Shown here piece by piece: positions 1-8,399 of a stretch of DNA of 64,000 bases (positions within the stretch are counted from its first letter, which is position 1; the number at the start of each line of letters is the position of its first letter). Made by a program: the position numbers and the translations under genes. The stretch covers positions 1,240,001 to 1,304,000 of the forward strand of contig NC_013165.1 of NCBI RefSeq assembly GCF_000023885.1, given 5' to 3'. This DNA is from Slackia heliotrinireducens DSM 20476. Its GTDB lineage: Bacteria > Actinomycetota > Coriobacteriia > Coriobacteriales > Eggerthellaceae. The notes under the pieces were generated by a model. That model was not told the origin of the DNA. It worked only from the letters and a program-made list of their open reading frames with translations, and did no database searches.

Positions 1-252
1 GTTGACCACCGCGACGTCGAAGCCGCGGTCGTCCAGGAACGACCAGAGCGCCATCCAGTAGTGCCCCGTCGACTCCATGACGACCAGGCAGTTGCCCTGG
101 TCTGCGCCGAGCTCGCGGAACCTCCCGAGCAGGGACTCGAAGCCGCCCTCGTCGTTGGCGAACCCGAAGGCCCTCCCGTGCGGCGTGCCGTCCTCGAGCC
201 TGGCGGCCGCCACGTGCGCGTGCTTGGCTATGTCGATCCCGATGTACTGCAA
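1..252 (-). CDS. IS110-family transposase, N-terminal part (cut by window edge)
   Basis: The 84 visible codons begin at a TTG (252) behind a GGAAAGGGG ribosome site and run off the window. The product starts with QYIGIDIAKHAHVAAARL and carries the VVMESTGHYW block. These are the first acidic residue and the conserved segment of the RuvC-like DEDD domain of IS110-family site-specific transposases. The rest of the gene lies outside the window, so intactness cannot be judged. Bases 253-552 upstream hold no gene I can support; they probably include the non-coding end of this insertion sequence, since IS110 elements lack clear inverted repeats. Confidence 0.8.
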   Translation of the reverse strand, partial: MQYIGIDIAKHAHVAAARLEDGTPHGRAFGFANDEGGFESLLGRFRELGADQGNCLVVMESTGHYWMALWSFLDDRGFDVAVVN

Positions 253-552
253 GGCTGCCCCTTTCCGTCGCGCCGTCGTCGGGCGAAGGTCCTCCTTCGG
301 GATCCGCGACACGCAGCCTCGTTGGATATGCGGCACCGAAGCCATCCAGCCTTATTCGCGTCCTGTCGCGGGCCGGAGGCGCAATCCTTTCTCGCGAGGC
401 TGATCCCCAGGACCTGATGGTGCGCCCTCCGCCCATTGCGCGTCCTTTATCCCATATTCGCTGACGAAGGTAAAGAACGCGGCCACTGCGTTGGAAGTGG
501 CGGGTGCCACGCCCAGAGAAAAAGTGGCAGAAAGAATATACGAGGAGCTGTC

Positions 553-1038
553 ATGCGCGACGTCAATCCTGAATATGTCGAACGCCTGATGGAGTTCATA
601 AATGCGAGTCCGTTCGCCATGGAGCACAACTTCAAAGTGGAGGAGATGCGTCCTGGCTACGCCCGAGTGGTGGCGGAGCCTGACGGGCGGTTCCTCAATC
701 CCACGGGCGGCCTGCACGGCGGCTATTACTCCTCGCTGGTCGATACCGCCACGGGTTACGCCACGTTCCTGCTGCATACCGAGGATGTGGGCACCATCAC
801 GCTGGATGTGAACGTGACCTACGCGAAGCCTTTCAAAACAGGCAAGATCATCGCGGAGGGCAACGTCATCAAAGTAGGCACCAAGGTAGACATGTCGGAA
901 TGCGTCGTTCGTGACGAGGAGGGGAGGCTTCTGGCCAGCGGATCTTCGAACCTGATGATCATTCCCGGTGTGCAGATCATGGAGGACTGCGTCGTCGAAT
1001 CGGGTCGTCCGCCCATGCCCCCGAAGTTCCTAGATTAA
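553..1038 (+). CDS. PaaI-type hotdog-fold thioesterase
   Basis: A 161-residue protein of the PaaI/YbgC-like hotdog family, which hydrolyses acyl- or aryl-CoA thioesters. The glycine-rich NPTGGLHGGYYSSLVD segment (about residues 50-65) matches the family active-site helix entry, and the TLDVNVTYAKPF strand is also typical. An ATG at 436 is in frame, but 553 is preferred because GAGGAG sits just upstream and the protein then begins at the usual family position. The gene stands alone, ahead of map. The acyl group cannot be deduced. Confidence 0.82.
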   Translation: MRDVNPEYVERLMEFINASPFAMEHNFKVEEMRPGYARVVAEPDGRFLNPTGGLHGGYYSSLVDTATGYATFLLHTEDVGTITLDVNVTYAKPFKTGKIIAEGNVIKVGTKVDMSECVVRDEEGRLLASGSSNLMIIPGVQIMEDCVVESGRPPMPPKFLD

Positions 1039-1157
1039 CCTTTTGTTGTAAGTTACCACGACGCAACTTTTACTAATTAATCCCGTGGATTCCATTGCAT
1101 CGCACGCCTTTCGAGACTAATGTTTCCACGAACGAAAAAAAGAGAAAGGATGCGTAC

Positions 1158-2042
1158 ATGTACGACGGTCTGCCTACGCCCGACCGCAACGATAAATGCT
1201 GGTGCGGAAGCGGTAAGAAATACAAGAAATGTCATCTGAACAACGATGAGCGCCTGCAGCGCCTCTACGACGAGGGCTTCGAGGTGCCGTCCCGCGATAT
1301 GCTGAAGACCCCCGAGGTCATCGAAGGCATCAAGCGCAGCGCCGAAGTGAACATCGGCGTGCTGGATTACGTGGCGGAGCACATTCGCGCCGGCATCACC
1401 ACCGAAGAGATCGACCAGTGGGTCTACAACTACACGGTGGAACACGGCGCAATCCCCGCGCCCCTCAACTACGAAGGCTATCCCAAGAGCGTCTGCACCT
1501 CGGTCAACGAGGTGGTCTGCCACGGTATCCCCAGTCCCGACGAAGTCCTTAAAGACGGCGACATCATCAACGTCGACTGCTCAACCATCAAGGACGGATA
1601 CTTTTCGGATTCGTCCCGCATGTTCATGATCGGCGAGGTTGACCCCGAGGTCAAGCGCCTGGTCGAGGTCACGAAGGCATCTGTCGAGGCGGGCATTGCC
1701 GCGGTCAAGCCGTGGTGCCAGCTGGGCGACGTGTCCGCGGCCGTCAACAAAGTGGCCACCGACGCGGGCTTCACGGTGGTCCGCGAGTTCGGCGGCCATG
1801 GCATCGGCCTGGAGTTCCACGAGGACCCCTTCGTCAGCTTCGTCGAACCCGCCAACACGGGCATCATCCTGGCGCCGGGCATGTGCTTCACCATCGAGCC
1901 CATGGTCAACCTGGGTGCCCAGCCCATCGACATGTCCGACCCCAACGGCTGGACCGTCCGCACCAAGGACGGCAAGCCCACCGCCCAGTGGGAGGTTCAG
2001 CTGGTCGTCACCGAAACCGGCTGCGAGCTGCTTTCCTGGTAG
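1158..2042 (+). CDS. map: Type I methionine aminopeptidase with N-terminal SEC-C zinc motif
   Basis: A 294-residue enzyme that removes the initiator methionine from nascent proteins. Residues 14-26 (CWCGSGKKYKKCH) form a SEC-C zinc-binding motif, as in the MetAP1c-like subgroup, where it is thought to aid ribosome or substrate contact. The catalytic pita-bread domain keeps its metal ligands: Asp in INVDCSTIKDGYFSD, His in GHGIGLEFHEDP, Glu in FTIEPM and Glu in QWEVQLVVTE. The start at 1158 has GAAAGGA seven bases upstream. A strong terminator follows at 2067, so the gene is probably monocistronic. Confidence 0.95.
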   Translation: MYDGLPTPDRNDKCWCGSGKKYKKCHLNNDERLQRLYDEGFEVPSRDMLKTPEVIEGIKRSAEVNIGVLDYVAEHIRAGITTEEIDQWVYNYTVEHGAIPAPLNYEGYPKSVCTSVNEVVCHGIPSPDEVLKDGDIINVDCSTIKDGYFSDSSRMFMIGEVDPEVKRLVEVTKASVEAGIAAVKPWCQLGDVSAAVNKVATDAGFTVVREFGGHGIGLEFHEDPFVSFVEPANTGIILAPGMCFTIEPMVNLGAQPIDMSDPNGWTVRTKDGKPTAQWEVQLVVTETGCELLSW

Positions 2043-2066
2043 CATCCGCTTCGTTTTTAAACCCTG

Positions 2067-2097
2067 CGCACAGGCCTTTTGGTCTGTGCGTTTTTCT
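2067..2097 (+). terminator. Intrinsic terminator after map
   Basis: A ten-base stem (CGCACAGGCC pairing with GGTCTGTGCG) with a TTTT loop is followed by TTTTTCTTT. It lies 24 bases after the map stop. Confidence 0.9.
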
Positions 2098-2108
2098 TTA
2101 TGGCCCGA

Positions 2109-2143
2109 TTGACGGTCACAGCGACAAAGAAGTTCTCTATAAT
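2109..2143 (+). promoter_or_regulatory. Probable ileS promoter region
   Basis: A perfect TATAAT at 2138-2143 lies about 50 bases ahead of ileS. A TTGACG at 2109 is 23 bases away, too far for a normal pair, so the -35 element is uncertain. The leader is only about 150 bases and I see no T-box anti-terminator, although many Gram-positive ileS genes have one. Confidence 0.4.
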
Positions 2144-2192
2144 AACGAAACTTGTGTAATTATTTGTCCAAGCTGAAAGGTCGGAGTACACG

Positions 2193-5051
2193 ATGGGAAA
2201 CGATTACAAGCACACAATGAACCTGCCGAAGACTGACTTCTCCATGAAGGCGAACTTGCCGGAGAACGAGCCGAAGCGCCTGAAGAAGTGGTCTGAACAG
2301 GACATTTACCATAAGGTCCTGGAGAAGAACAAGGACGGCGAGCCCTTCATCCTGCATGACGGCCCTCCGTACGCCAACGGCCCGATCCACATCGGCCACG
2401 CCTTCAACAAGATTCTGAAGGACTTCGTCGTGAAGTCCCATGCCCAGCGCGGCTATTTCACCCCGTACATCCCCGGTTGGGACTGCCACGGCCAGCCCAT
2501 CGAGCATGAGGTGGAAAAGAAGCTCGGCACCGAGAAGATGAACCAGCTGCCTCAGGCCACCATCCGCCGCCTCTGCCACGAATGGGCCGAGAAGTTCGTC
2601 GACGTGCAGCGCGACGGCTTCATGCGCCTGGGTGTCAACGCCGACTGGTTCAATCCGTACCTCACCTTCATGCCCACTTTCGAGTCGGCCAACGTCGAGG
2701 TGTTCAAGAAGCTGTACCTGGACGGCGCCGTGTACCGCGGCCGCAAGCCCATCCACTGGTGCAGCCATTGCCATACCGCACTTGCCGAAGCCGAAATCGA
2801 ATACGGCGACGAGGTAAGCCCCGCCATCTTCGTGACCTTCGAGCTCACCACCGTGCCTGAAGGCCTCGAAGGTTGGGAAGGCAAGGTGGACGTGGCCATC
2901 TGGACCACCACGCCTTGGACCCTGCCTGCCGACGACGCGGTCATCCTGCATCCCGATGCCGAGTATGTGGCCGTCGAGCGCAACGGCCGCGCGGTCATCT
3001 TCGCACGCGCCCTCGCCGAGAAGTGCTGCGCCAAGTTCGGCTGGGACTTCGTGCTGGTCAACGGCGACAACGGCGAGCTGTGGGCCCGCACCGGCACCCA
3101 GCTGGCCTATAACCGCTACAAGCAGCCCATCTTCGGCGACCAGGGCGAAGAGGGCCTGTTCATCTACGCCGACTACGTCACGCTGGACGACGGCACGGGC
3201 ATCGTGCACTCCGCTCCCGGTCACGGCGTCGACGACTACAAGGCCGGCATGAAGTTCGACGTGCCCGTCATCATGCCCGTCGACGACAACGGCTGCTTCT
3301 ACGTGGGCGACACCATCGGATTCGGCGGACCCTTCAGCGGCATGGAGGTCAACGAAGCCAACCCGAAGATCATCGAGTGGCTCGACGAGCGCGGCATGCT
3401 CATCCTGCACGAGGACATCAACCACAGCTATCCGCACTGCTGGCGCTGCCACCGTCCGGTCATCTTCCGCGCCACCAACCAGTGGTTCGTGTCCATGGAC
3501 GAGACCGGCCTGCGCGAGAAGGCCCTGGACCAGATTTACAACCATGTGGACTTCTACCCCGAGTGGGGCGTGAACCGCATCGGCGCCATGGTCACCGACC
3601 GGCCTGACTGGTGCATCTCCCGCCAGCGCAGCTGGGGCGTGCCCATTCCCGTGTTCAAGTGCGGCGATTGTGGCGAGACCATCGCCGACGAGGCCACCTT
3701 CGACGCGGTCATCGACCTGTTCAACAACGAGGGTGCGGACGCCTGGTTCACTAAGGAACCCGTGGAGTACCTGCCCGAGACCACCTGCTGCCCGAAGTGC
3801 GGCAGCCGCAACATCCAGCCTGAGAAGGACATTCTGGACGTGTGGTGGGAATCCGGCGTCTCCCATGTGGGCGTGCTGCAGCATCGCGCCGAGGCCGACC
3901 ACCTGCGTTGGCCTGCGGATATGTATCTCGAAGGTTCCGACCAGCATCGCGGCTGGTTCCAGAGCTCGCTGCTTCTGGGCACCGGTGCCTTCGGCCAGTC
4001 CCCGTACAAATCCGTCGTGTGCTGCGGCTTCACCGTGGACGAGAACGGTGAGAAGATGTCCAAGTCCAAGGGCAACGGCATCGATCCCAAGCAGGTAGCC
4101 GACGCTTACGGCGCCGACGTTCTGCGCTTGTGGGTCGCATCCACCGACTACTCCGTGGACGTGTCCATCGGCGACACCATCCTGAAGCGTACCTCCGACG
4201 CATACCGTCGCTTCCGCAACTCCTTCCGCTTCCTGCTGGGCAACCTGAGCGACTTCGACGACATGCGCGACGCGGTGGCCCTGGAAGACATGAAGCCCAT
4301 CGACGTGTGGGCCATGCTTCGTTTGGCCGAAGTCCTCGCCGAGGTGGAGCGCGGCTACGACGAGTACCGCTTCCATCAGGTGTTCCGCGTTCTGTACGAC
4401 TACGTCATCACCGACCTGTCCGCCATTTACATGGATGTGGCGAAGGACCGTCTGTACTCCGAGGCTCCGGGCTCTCTTGCCCGCCGAAGCGCCCAGACGG
4501 TGCTCATGAACATCCTCGAGGTGCTGGTTCGCGTCATGAGCCCCATCCTGTCGTTCACATGCGACGAGGTGTGGGAGCACTATCCCGAGGCCGCCCGCAA
4601 CCGCGAAGGCCGTCCTATCAGCGTGCAGCTGGCCGGTTGGCCCACCGTCGACGACTTCGTGCCCGCCATTCCTCAGGGTGAGGAGGCGGAAGCCTTCATG
4701 GCCCGCTTCAACACGTTGCTGGAGGTGCGCGACGTGGTCACCAAGGCCCTGGAGGACGCCCGCAACGCAGGCGATCTGAACAAGAGCCAGGAGGCCGTGC
4801 TGACCATCACCGCGCCCGAGGATGTGATCGAGGTCCTGAACAGCTTCTCCTCCGCCGACCTGGAAGAGCTCTTCATCGTGTCCGACGTCATCGTGATGGA
4901 GCCTGCGGATGAGGAATTGACCGCCGCCGTAGCCAAGACCGACAAGGAGAAGTGCCCGCGCTGCTGGAACCATCGCAAGCTGGGCGGCAATCCCAACCAT
5001 CCGGACGTCTGCGCTCGTTGCGGCGACGTGCTTGACGCGCTCGGCGAGTAG
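2193..5051 (+). CDS. ileS: Isoleucyl-tRNA synthetase
   Basis: A 952-residue class I aminoacyl-tRNA synthetase that charges tRNA-Ile. The HIGH motif is at residues 66-69 (PPYANGPIHIGHAFNK) and KMSKS at 621-625. The CP1 editing domain lies between them (IWTTTPWTLPADDAV). A C-terminal zinc finger is formed by CPRCWNHR plus CARCGD. This zinc-finger form is typical of bacterial-type IleRS. The gene is followed after 21 bases by lspA, a common partner in bacterial genomes, and the two are probably cotranscribed. Confidence 0.97.
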   Translation: MGNDYKHTMNLPKTDFSMKANLPENEPKRLKKWSEQDIYHKVLEKNKDGEPFILHDGPPYANGPIHIGHAFNKILKDFVVKSHAQRGYFTPYIPGWDCHGQPIEHEVEKKLGTEKMNQLPQATIRRLCHEWAEKFVDVQRDGFMRLGVNADWFNPYLTFMPTFESANVEVFKKLYLDGAVYRGRKPIHWCSHCHTALAEAEIEYGDEVSPAIFVTFELTTVPEGLEGWEGKVDVAIWTTTPWTLPADDAVILHPDAEYVAVERNGRAVIFARALAEKCCAKFGWDFVLVNGDNGELWARTGTQLAYNRYKQPIFGDQGEEGLFIYADYVTLDDGTGIVHSAPGHGVDDYKAGMKFDVPVIMPVDDNGCFYVGDTIGFGGPFSGMEVNEANPKIIEWLDERGMLILHEDINHSYPHCWRCHRPVIFRATNQWFVSMDETGLREKALDQIYNHVDFYPEWGVNRIGAMVTDRPDWCISRQRSWGVPIPVFKCGDCGETIADEATFDAVIDLFNNEGADAWFTKEPVEYLPETTCCPKCGSRNIQPEKDILDVWWESGVSHVGVLQHRAEADHLRWPADMYLEGSDQHRGWFQSSLLLGTGAFGQSPYKSVVCCGFTVDENGEKMSKSKGNGIDPKQVADAYGADVLRLWVASTDYSVDVSIGDTILKRTSDAYRRFRNSFRFLLGNLSDFDDMRDAVALEDMKPIDVWAMLRLAEVLAEVERGYDEYRFHQVFRVLYDYVITDLSAIYMDVAKDRLYSEAPGSLARRSAQTVLMNILEVLVRVMSPILSFTCDEVWEHYPEAARNREGRPISVQLAGWPTVDDFVPAIPQGEEAEAFMARFNTLLEVRDVVTKALEDARNAGDLNKSQEAVLTITAPEDVIEVLNSFSSADLEELFIVSDVIVMEPADEELTAAVAKTDKEKCPRCWNHRKLGGNPNHPDVCARCGDVLDALGE

Positions 5052-5072
5052 GGGAGCTGCAAAAGGTCGTAT

Positions 5073-5678
5073 ATGGCACAAAAGCCTCAACACAACGGTT
5101 CGTTGAAACACGGCGGCGTCTTCGCGGGCGTCGCCGTCCTTTGGCTTGTTCTGGACCGTCTGACGAAAATCTATTTCGAGAACGCCTACGAGCTGGGGCA
5201 GACGTCTGTGCACGATTATCTGGTCGTGCGATTCCGACTGATCCACAACACAGGCGCCGCCTGGGGAATTTTCTCCGATTCCACCTTCGCGCTGGGTTGT
5301 CTGTCGCTGGTGGTCTGCGCCCTGGTCGTTGCTGCGTGGCTCATGTGGGACAAAGCCATGGGGCGTCCCGCCACTCTGGTGGAGACGCTGGCTCTTTCGC
5401 TGGTGTTCAGCGGCGGTTTGGGAAACTGCATCGACCGCTTCATGCAAGGCTACGTCATAGATTTCCTAGATTTCACGTTCATGGATTTCCCGGTGTTCAA
5501 CGTTGCCGACATCGGTGTGACCTGCGGATTCGCACTGCTGGTCATCGCGTATCTGGTGCTGGAGCGCAATTCCGGCGCCGCCGAGGCTGAAAGCGCCGAC
5601 GGAGCCGAAGACGCCGACACGGTCGAAGTCGCCGATGCTCCTGAAACGTCCGACGCATCCGAAGGAGACCAGGCATAG
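5073..5678 (+). CDS. lspA: Lipoprotein signal peptidase (signal peptidase II)
   Basis: A 201-residue membrane aspartyl protease that cleaves prolipoproteins after diacylglyceryl transfer. It has four predicted membrane segments. The catalytic aspartates are in GGLGNCIDRF and FNVADIGVTCG, and the conserved N is in LIHNTGAAWGIF. It is longer than the usual 150-170 residues because of an Asp/Glu/Ala-rich C-terminal tail (about residues 168-201) that is probably cytoplasmic and dispensable. Several Cys-lipobox proteins in this window are likely substrates. Its TAG stop overlaps the GTG start of the next gene, pointing to translational coupling. Confidence 0.95.
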   Translation: MAQKPQHNGSLKHGGVFAGVAVLWLVLDRLTKIYFENAYELGQTSVHDYLVVRFRLIHNTGAAWGIFSDSTFALGCLSLVVCALVVAAWLMWDKAMGRPATLVETLALSLVFSGGLGNCIDRFMQGYVIDFLDFTFMDFPVFNVADIGVTCGFALLVIAYLVLERNSGAAEAESADGAEDADTVEVADAPETSDASEGDQA

Positions 5679-6640
5679 TGGACGTTCAGACCGAATACCT
5701 CTACGTAGACGAAACCGGCGACGGCATGCGCCTGGACGCGTTCCTCGCCAAGGAGGGCGCCTATACTACCCGTTCCGCCGCAGCTAAACGCGTGGCGGCG
5801 GGGGAGGTGTCCATCAACGGCGTGGCGGCCCGCAAAAGCGCCACGGTCAAAGCCGGCGACGTGGTGGAGTACCAGGTGTTCATCGATCCGCGGGTGTTCG
5901 ACTTGGAATCCGCCGACATTCCGCTGGACGTCCGTTACGAAGACGACCAGGTGCTGGTCATCTCCAAGCAGGCCGGTCTGGTAACCCATCCTGCCGACGG
6001 GCATCCGCAACAGGACACGCTGGTCAACGCGCTGATCCACCACTGCGGTCGCGAGAACCTGTGCAACGTGCAGGGCGAGCAGGACCGCTTGGGCATCGTG
6101 CACCGTCTGGACCGGGATACCAGCGGACTCATGCTGGCGGCCAAGACCAACGAAGCCGGCCAGAAGCTTATGGAGGACATCGCCGACCGCGACGTGGACC
6201 GCCATTACCTCGCGCTGGTGCATGGCTGGATTCCCCTCGAAACGGGTTTGGTGGACGCGCCCATCGGCCGCAGCGACCGCGACCGGCTGCGCATGTGCGT
6301 CTCCGACCGGGACAACGCCCGCGACGCCATGACCTCGTTTTCCGTGGTCAAGCGGTTCGAAGCCGGAAGAAACGACGACGGCTACACTCTTATCGACTGC
6401 AAGCTTTTCACGGGGCGCACGCATCAGATCCGCGTGCATATGGAATACATCAAGCACCCCTGCGTGGGCGACCCTGTGTACGGCTGGGCCAAGCACGACA
6501 ACCTGGGGCTCGACCGCCAGTTCCTGCATTCCTACAAGCTGGCCTTCACCCATCCGACGACAGGGGAGCGTCTGCAGTTCGAAGACACCCTGCCCGCCGA
6601 TCTGCAGCGCGTCATCGACGAGCTCGAGGCCCGCGGATAG
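5678..6640 (+). CDS. RluA/RluD-family 23S rRNA pseudouridine synthase
   Basis: A 320-residue enzyme with an N-terminal S4 RNA-binding domain (about residues 15-75) and a C-terminal pseudouridine synthase domain. The signature HRLDRDTSGLML contains the catalytic Asp, and the later GRTHQIRVHM block is also conserved. The size and the S4 domain favour RluD-like activity on helix 69 of 23S rRNA, but the exact site is not proved by sequence. The GTG start overlaps the lspA stop (TAGTG). The ileS-lspA-rluD order is seen in many bacteria. Confidence 0.93.
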   Translation: MDVQTEYLYVDETGDGMRLDAFLAKEGAYTTRSAAAKRVAAGEVSINGVAARKSATVKAGDVVEYQVFIDPRVFDLESADIPLDVRYEDDQVLVISKQAGLVTHPADGHPQQDTLVNALIHHCGRENLCNVQGEQDRLGIVHRLDRDTSGLMLAAKTNEAGQKLMEDIADRDVDRHYLALVHGWIPLETGLVDAPIGRSDRDRLRMCVSDRDNARDAMTSFSVVKRFEAGRNDDGYTLIDCKLFTGRTHQIRVHMEYIKHPCVGDPVYGWAKHDNLGLDRQFLHSYKLAFTHPTTGERLQFEDTLPADLQRVIDELEARG

Positions 6641-6742
6641 GCCATCTTCGGTCCATGGGATTCGCTGGATCGCTCGACACTCGCTTCGCAACACGAGCAC
6701 ATAGCCCTCAGGTTCGCAACTTTCGCGAAAAGGGGCCCTTTC

Positions 6743-6903
6743 CGCCAAGAAAATCAACTAGTGTACGACCGTAAGGGCGAGCATTTCGGACCCGAAATAT
6801 GCACACCGCTCTGAACTGGGTATATGCGAGTCGCTTTTCCTTGGTTCTCGAGTGGAAGCCTTCGATGGCTTTCCAAATCGTACACTAGTTGATTCTCTTG
6901 GCG
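6743..6903. repeat. Interspersed inverted-repeat element, copy A
   Basis: The left end (6743-6769) reads CGCCAAGAAAATCAACTAGT plus GTACGAC. The right end (6879-6903) is its near-exact inverted complement, ending CTCTTGGCG. The 161-bp element has no open reading frame of note. Two related copies sit at 27462-27611 and 30167-30318. The layout resembles a MITE or a REP-like element. The whole 6641-7104 gap holds no gene I can support. Confidence 0.75.
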
Positions 6904-7104
6904 CAAATCGGGGAATTGGGTTTGAGGAGCAGTCGTGTCGTGCAGATTCGGCTTTCGGGAGAGGGCTCGACTCCTGATTCGGCCTCACAACCGACATGCA
7001 AGGGCTCCTGCAAAGTTTGTTCTTGGAAACTATACTCCTGAATAGGTTACATGTCGGCCGGTCCAGAGGTCGGGCGAAGGAATCGTCGAGAGGGGTTGCG
7101 CGCC

Positions 7105-7452
7105 ATGGAAACGATGAAAAGCAGGCTCAAGGGGAGCAAGCCGGTCAAGGTGGTGTCGCTGCTGGCTTCGTTGGTGCTGCCTGCGTGCGCGTTGGATATG
7201 GGCACCACGAATGTCGTCATGGATGTCGTAAACCCGTACTACCTGCTGTTTTTGGGATTCTACGGCTGCATATTCCTGTGCCTGTCATGGGAGGGGAAGT
7301 GGCTGTGGCTGAAGGTGGTGCTCGTTGCGGCCAACGCGGCGTTCATCTCCCTGTTTGTGTTCGTGGCGTTCATGGGCGGCTTAGGCGGGCCCATTTTGGC
7401 GTTGTTGCAGATGGTGGTGCCGATAGTTCCGTGGATTCCGCTGTTCGGGTAG
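7105..7452 (+). CDS. Small hypothetical membrane protein
   Basis: A 115-residue protein with about three or four hydrophobic segments (LLASLVLPACAL; YYLLFLGFYGCIFLCL; LVAANAAFISLFVFVAFM; LLQMVVPIVPWIPLF). I do not recognise a family. An in-frame ATG at 7051 is possible, but 7105 has a GAGAGGGG ribosome site and gives a charged N-terminus followed by a membrane segment. It stands alone between a repeat element and a convergent pseudogene. Confidence 0.55.
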   Translation: METMKSRLKGSKPVKVVSLLASLVLPACALDMGTTNVVMDVVNPYYLLFLGFYGCIFLCLSWEGKWLWLKVVLVAANAAFISLFVFVAFMGGLGGPILALLQMVVPIVPWIPLFG

Positions 7453-7476
7453 ACGGCTTGGGTCCGGAAAAGAACG

Positions 7477-7520
7477 CAGCCCCCGTGCTAGCCTTTGCAC
7501 AGGGGCTGAATCGCTTGCTT
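7477..7520 (+). terminator. Terminator-like hairpin between convergent genes
   Basis: CAGCCCC (7477-7483) pairs with GGGGCTG (7502-7508), with further GTG/CAC pairing inside the stem, and a T-rich stretch follows near 7516. It lies between the small membrane protein and the convergent lipoprotein pseudogene and may serve both. Confidence 0.6.
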
Positions 7521-7543
7521 TTTCGTCAGGACGTGATTGGCCG

Positions 7544-7989
7544 CTATTCCATGACCAGGCCGGCCTCTTCGGGGGTCGTAGCCTTCACGACTATGGTGCC
7601 TGTGGCGGGCTCGTCGTCGGTGCCTGCGACCTTGAGCATGTAGCTGCCAGGCTCGACCTCGGCACCGTAGGTGAACACGCCCGTCAGCTCGCTTTCGGCA
7701 ACCACCTCGGAAGTCTCGCCGGTTTGGGCGTCAACCGTTTCCAGGGATACGTGCACGGCGCCCTTTTCACCTTTGCGCTGGCGAAGAACGCCTGACCCTC
7801 GGTGATTTCGAGGCCGTCCACGTAGTTCGTCTCAGCTGTGGCGTTTGTTGTCTTGATGGTGGTCGTGCCGTCCTCGGCGATGTCGCCCACTATGCTCGGG
7901 TTGCTGGTGCACGCCCCACCATGAATGCGGCTGCGGCCATCAGCAGAGTTGCGGTCAGAATGCATAGTGCAATGTGCCTTTTTTGCCAT
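7544..7989 (-). pseudogene. Lipoprotein gene disrupted by three apparent frameshifts
   Basis: Read on the minus strand from an ATG at 7989 with a GAAAGGTG upstream site, the sequence encodes pieces of one short lipoprotein in different frames. MAKK continues in a second frame as RHIALCILTATLLMAAAAFM, a good signal peptide. The first frame then resumes with GACTSNPSIVG, a lipobox cysteine. After FFASAK the frame shifts again to GEKGAVHVSLETVDAQTGET and runs to GLVME. Each break falls in or beside a homopolymer (A6, G4, A3/A4). It is either a decayed gene, a phase-variable gene or a product of homopolymer sequencing error. No function beyond an envelope lipoprotein can be assigned. Confidence 0.7.
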
Positions 7990-8135
7990 TGAGGTGCACC
8001 TTTCTTCAGTGGGTGGACCTTAGTCGAAACAGTATACCCGTCTTGATGGTGGATGTTGCGGTCGCCTCGGGAGGCGCCGAGACGGACGGTTTTTCGTTTA
8101 CGTGGGACCGCTCCAGGCCCGCAGGGGCCCGGGGC

Positions 8136-8213
8136 TTGACGCCTGCCTCATCTACATTGTAGAATCAGCGGTGGTTTTGGTCCTAGCGGTGCGTCTTTCC
8201 GCTAGGCCTTTTT
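8136..8213 (+). ncRNA. Candidate very short transcript: promoter directly followed by a terminator
   Basis: TTGACG (8136-8141), an 18-base spacer and TAGAAT (8160-8165) make a good promoter. The predicted start is near 8172. Only about ten bases later comes a hairpin (CCTAGCGG, 8182-8189, with CCGCTAGG, 8199-8206) followed by CCTTTTT, a typical terminator. The expected RNA is about 40 nt. A 13-base dyad TCTACATTGTAGA (8151-8163) overlaps the -10 element and looks like a repressor site. No coding region lies downstream on this strand. Confidence 0.4.
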
Positions 8214-8260
8214 CGTTTGCGCGTCAGGATCCGCGCCGACAGGAGCCGGAGCAGCCAGAG

Positions 8261-8300
8261 CACGCATCCGGCCGCCACGTTCGCGGCGGCCGGATGCGTG
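8261..8300. repeat. Perfect 16-bp inverted repeat (long GC-rich hairpin)
   Basis: CACGCATCCGGCCGCC (8261-8276) and its exact complement GGCGGCCGGATGCGTG (8285-8300) flank an eight-base loop. No T-run follows on either strand, so it is not a standard intrinsic terminator. It lies about 100 bases past the end of the minus-strand aminotransferase gene. The 7990-8399 gap contains this hairpin and the short transcript candidate, and no gene. Confidence 0.7.
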
Positions 8301-8399
8301 CCGAGGCATGCCTCGTAAAAACAGGACTCTGGTAGACGATCTGTCACCAGGGTCCTGCTTGAGGTTCATACCCGAAAAAGCCGCATTGGCGGCGAGCCG

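Noticed and set aside
2043-2192. T-box riboswitch ahead of ileS
   Set aside because: The leader holds a map terminator and a promoter, leaving about 50 nt. There is no room for stem I, no T-box sequence and no second terminator.
2160-5447. Very long open frame (about 1095 codons) opposite ileS and lspA
   Set aside because: It is a shadow of strong GC-rich codon bias. The plus-strand genes have full family motifs, and the antisense product is low-complexity Val/His/Asp/Gly without domains.
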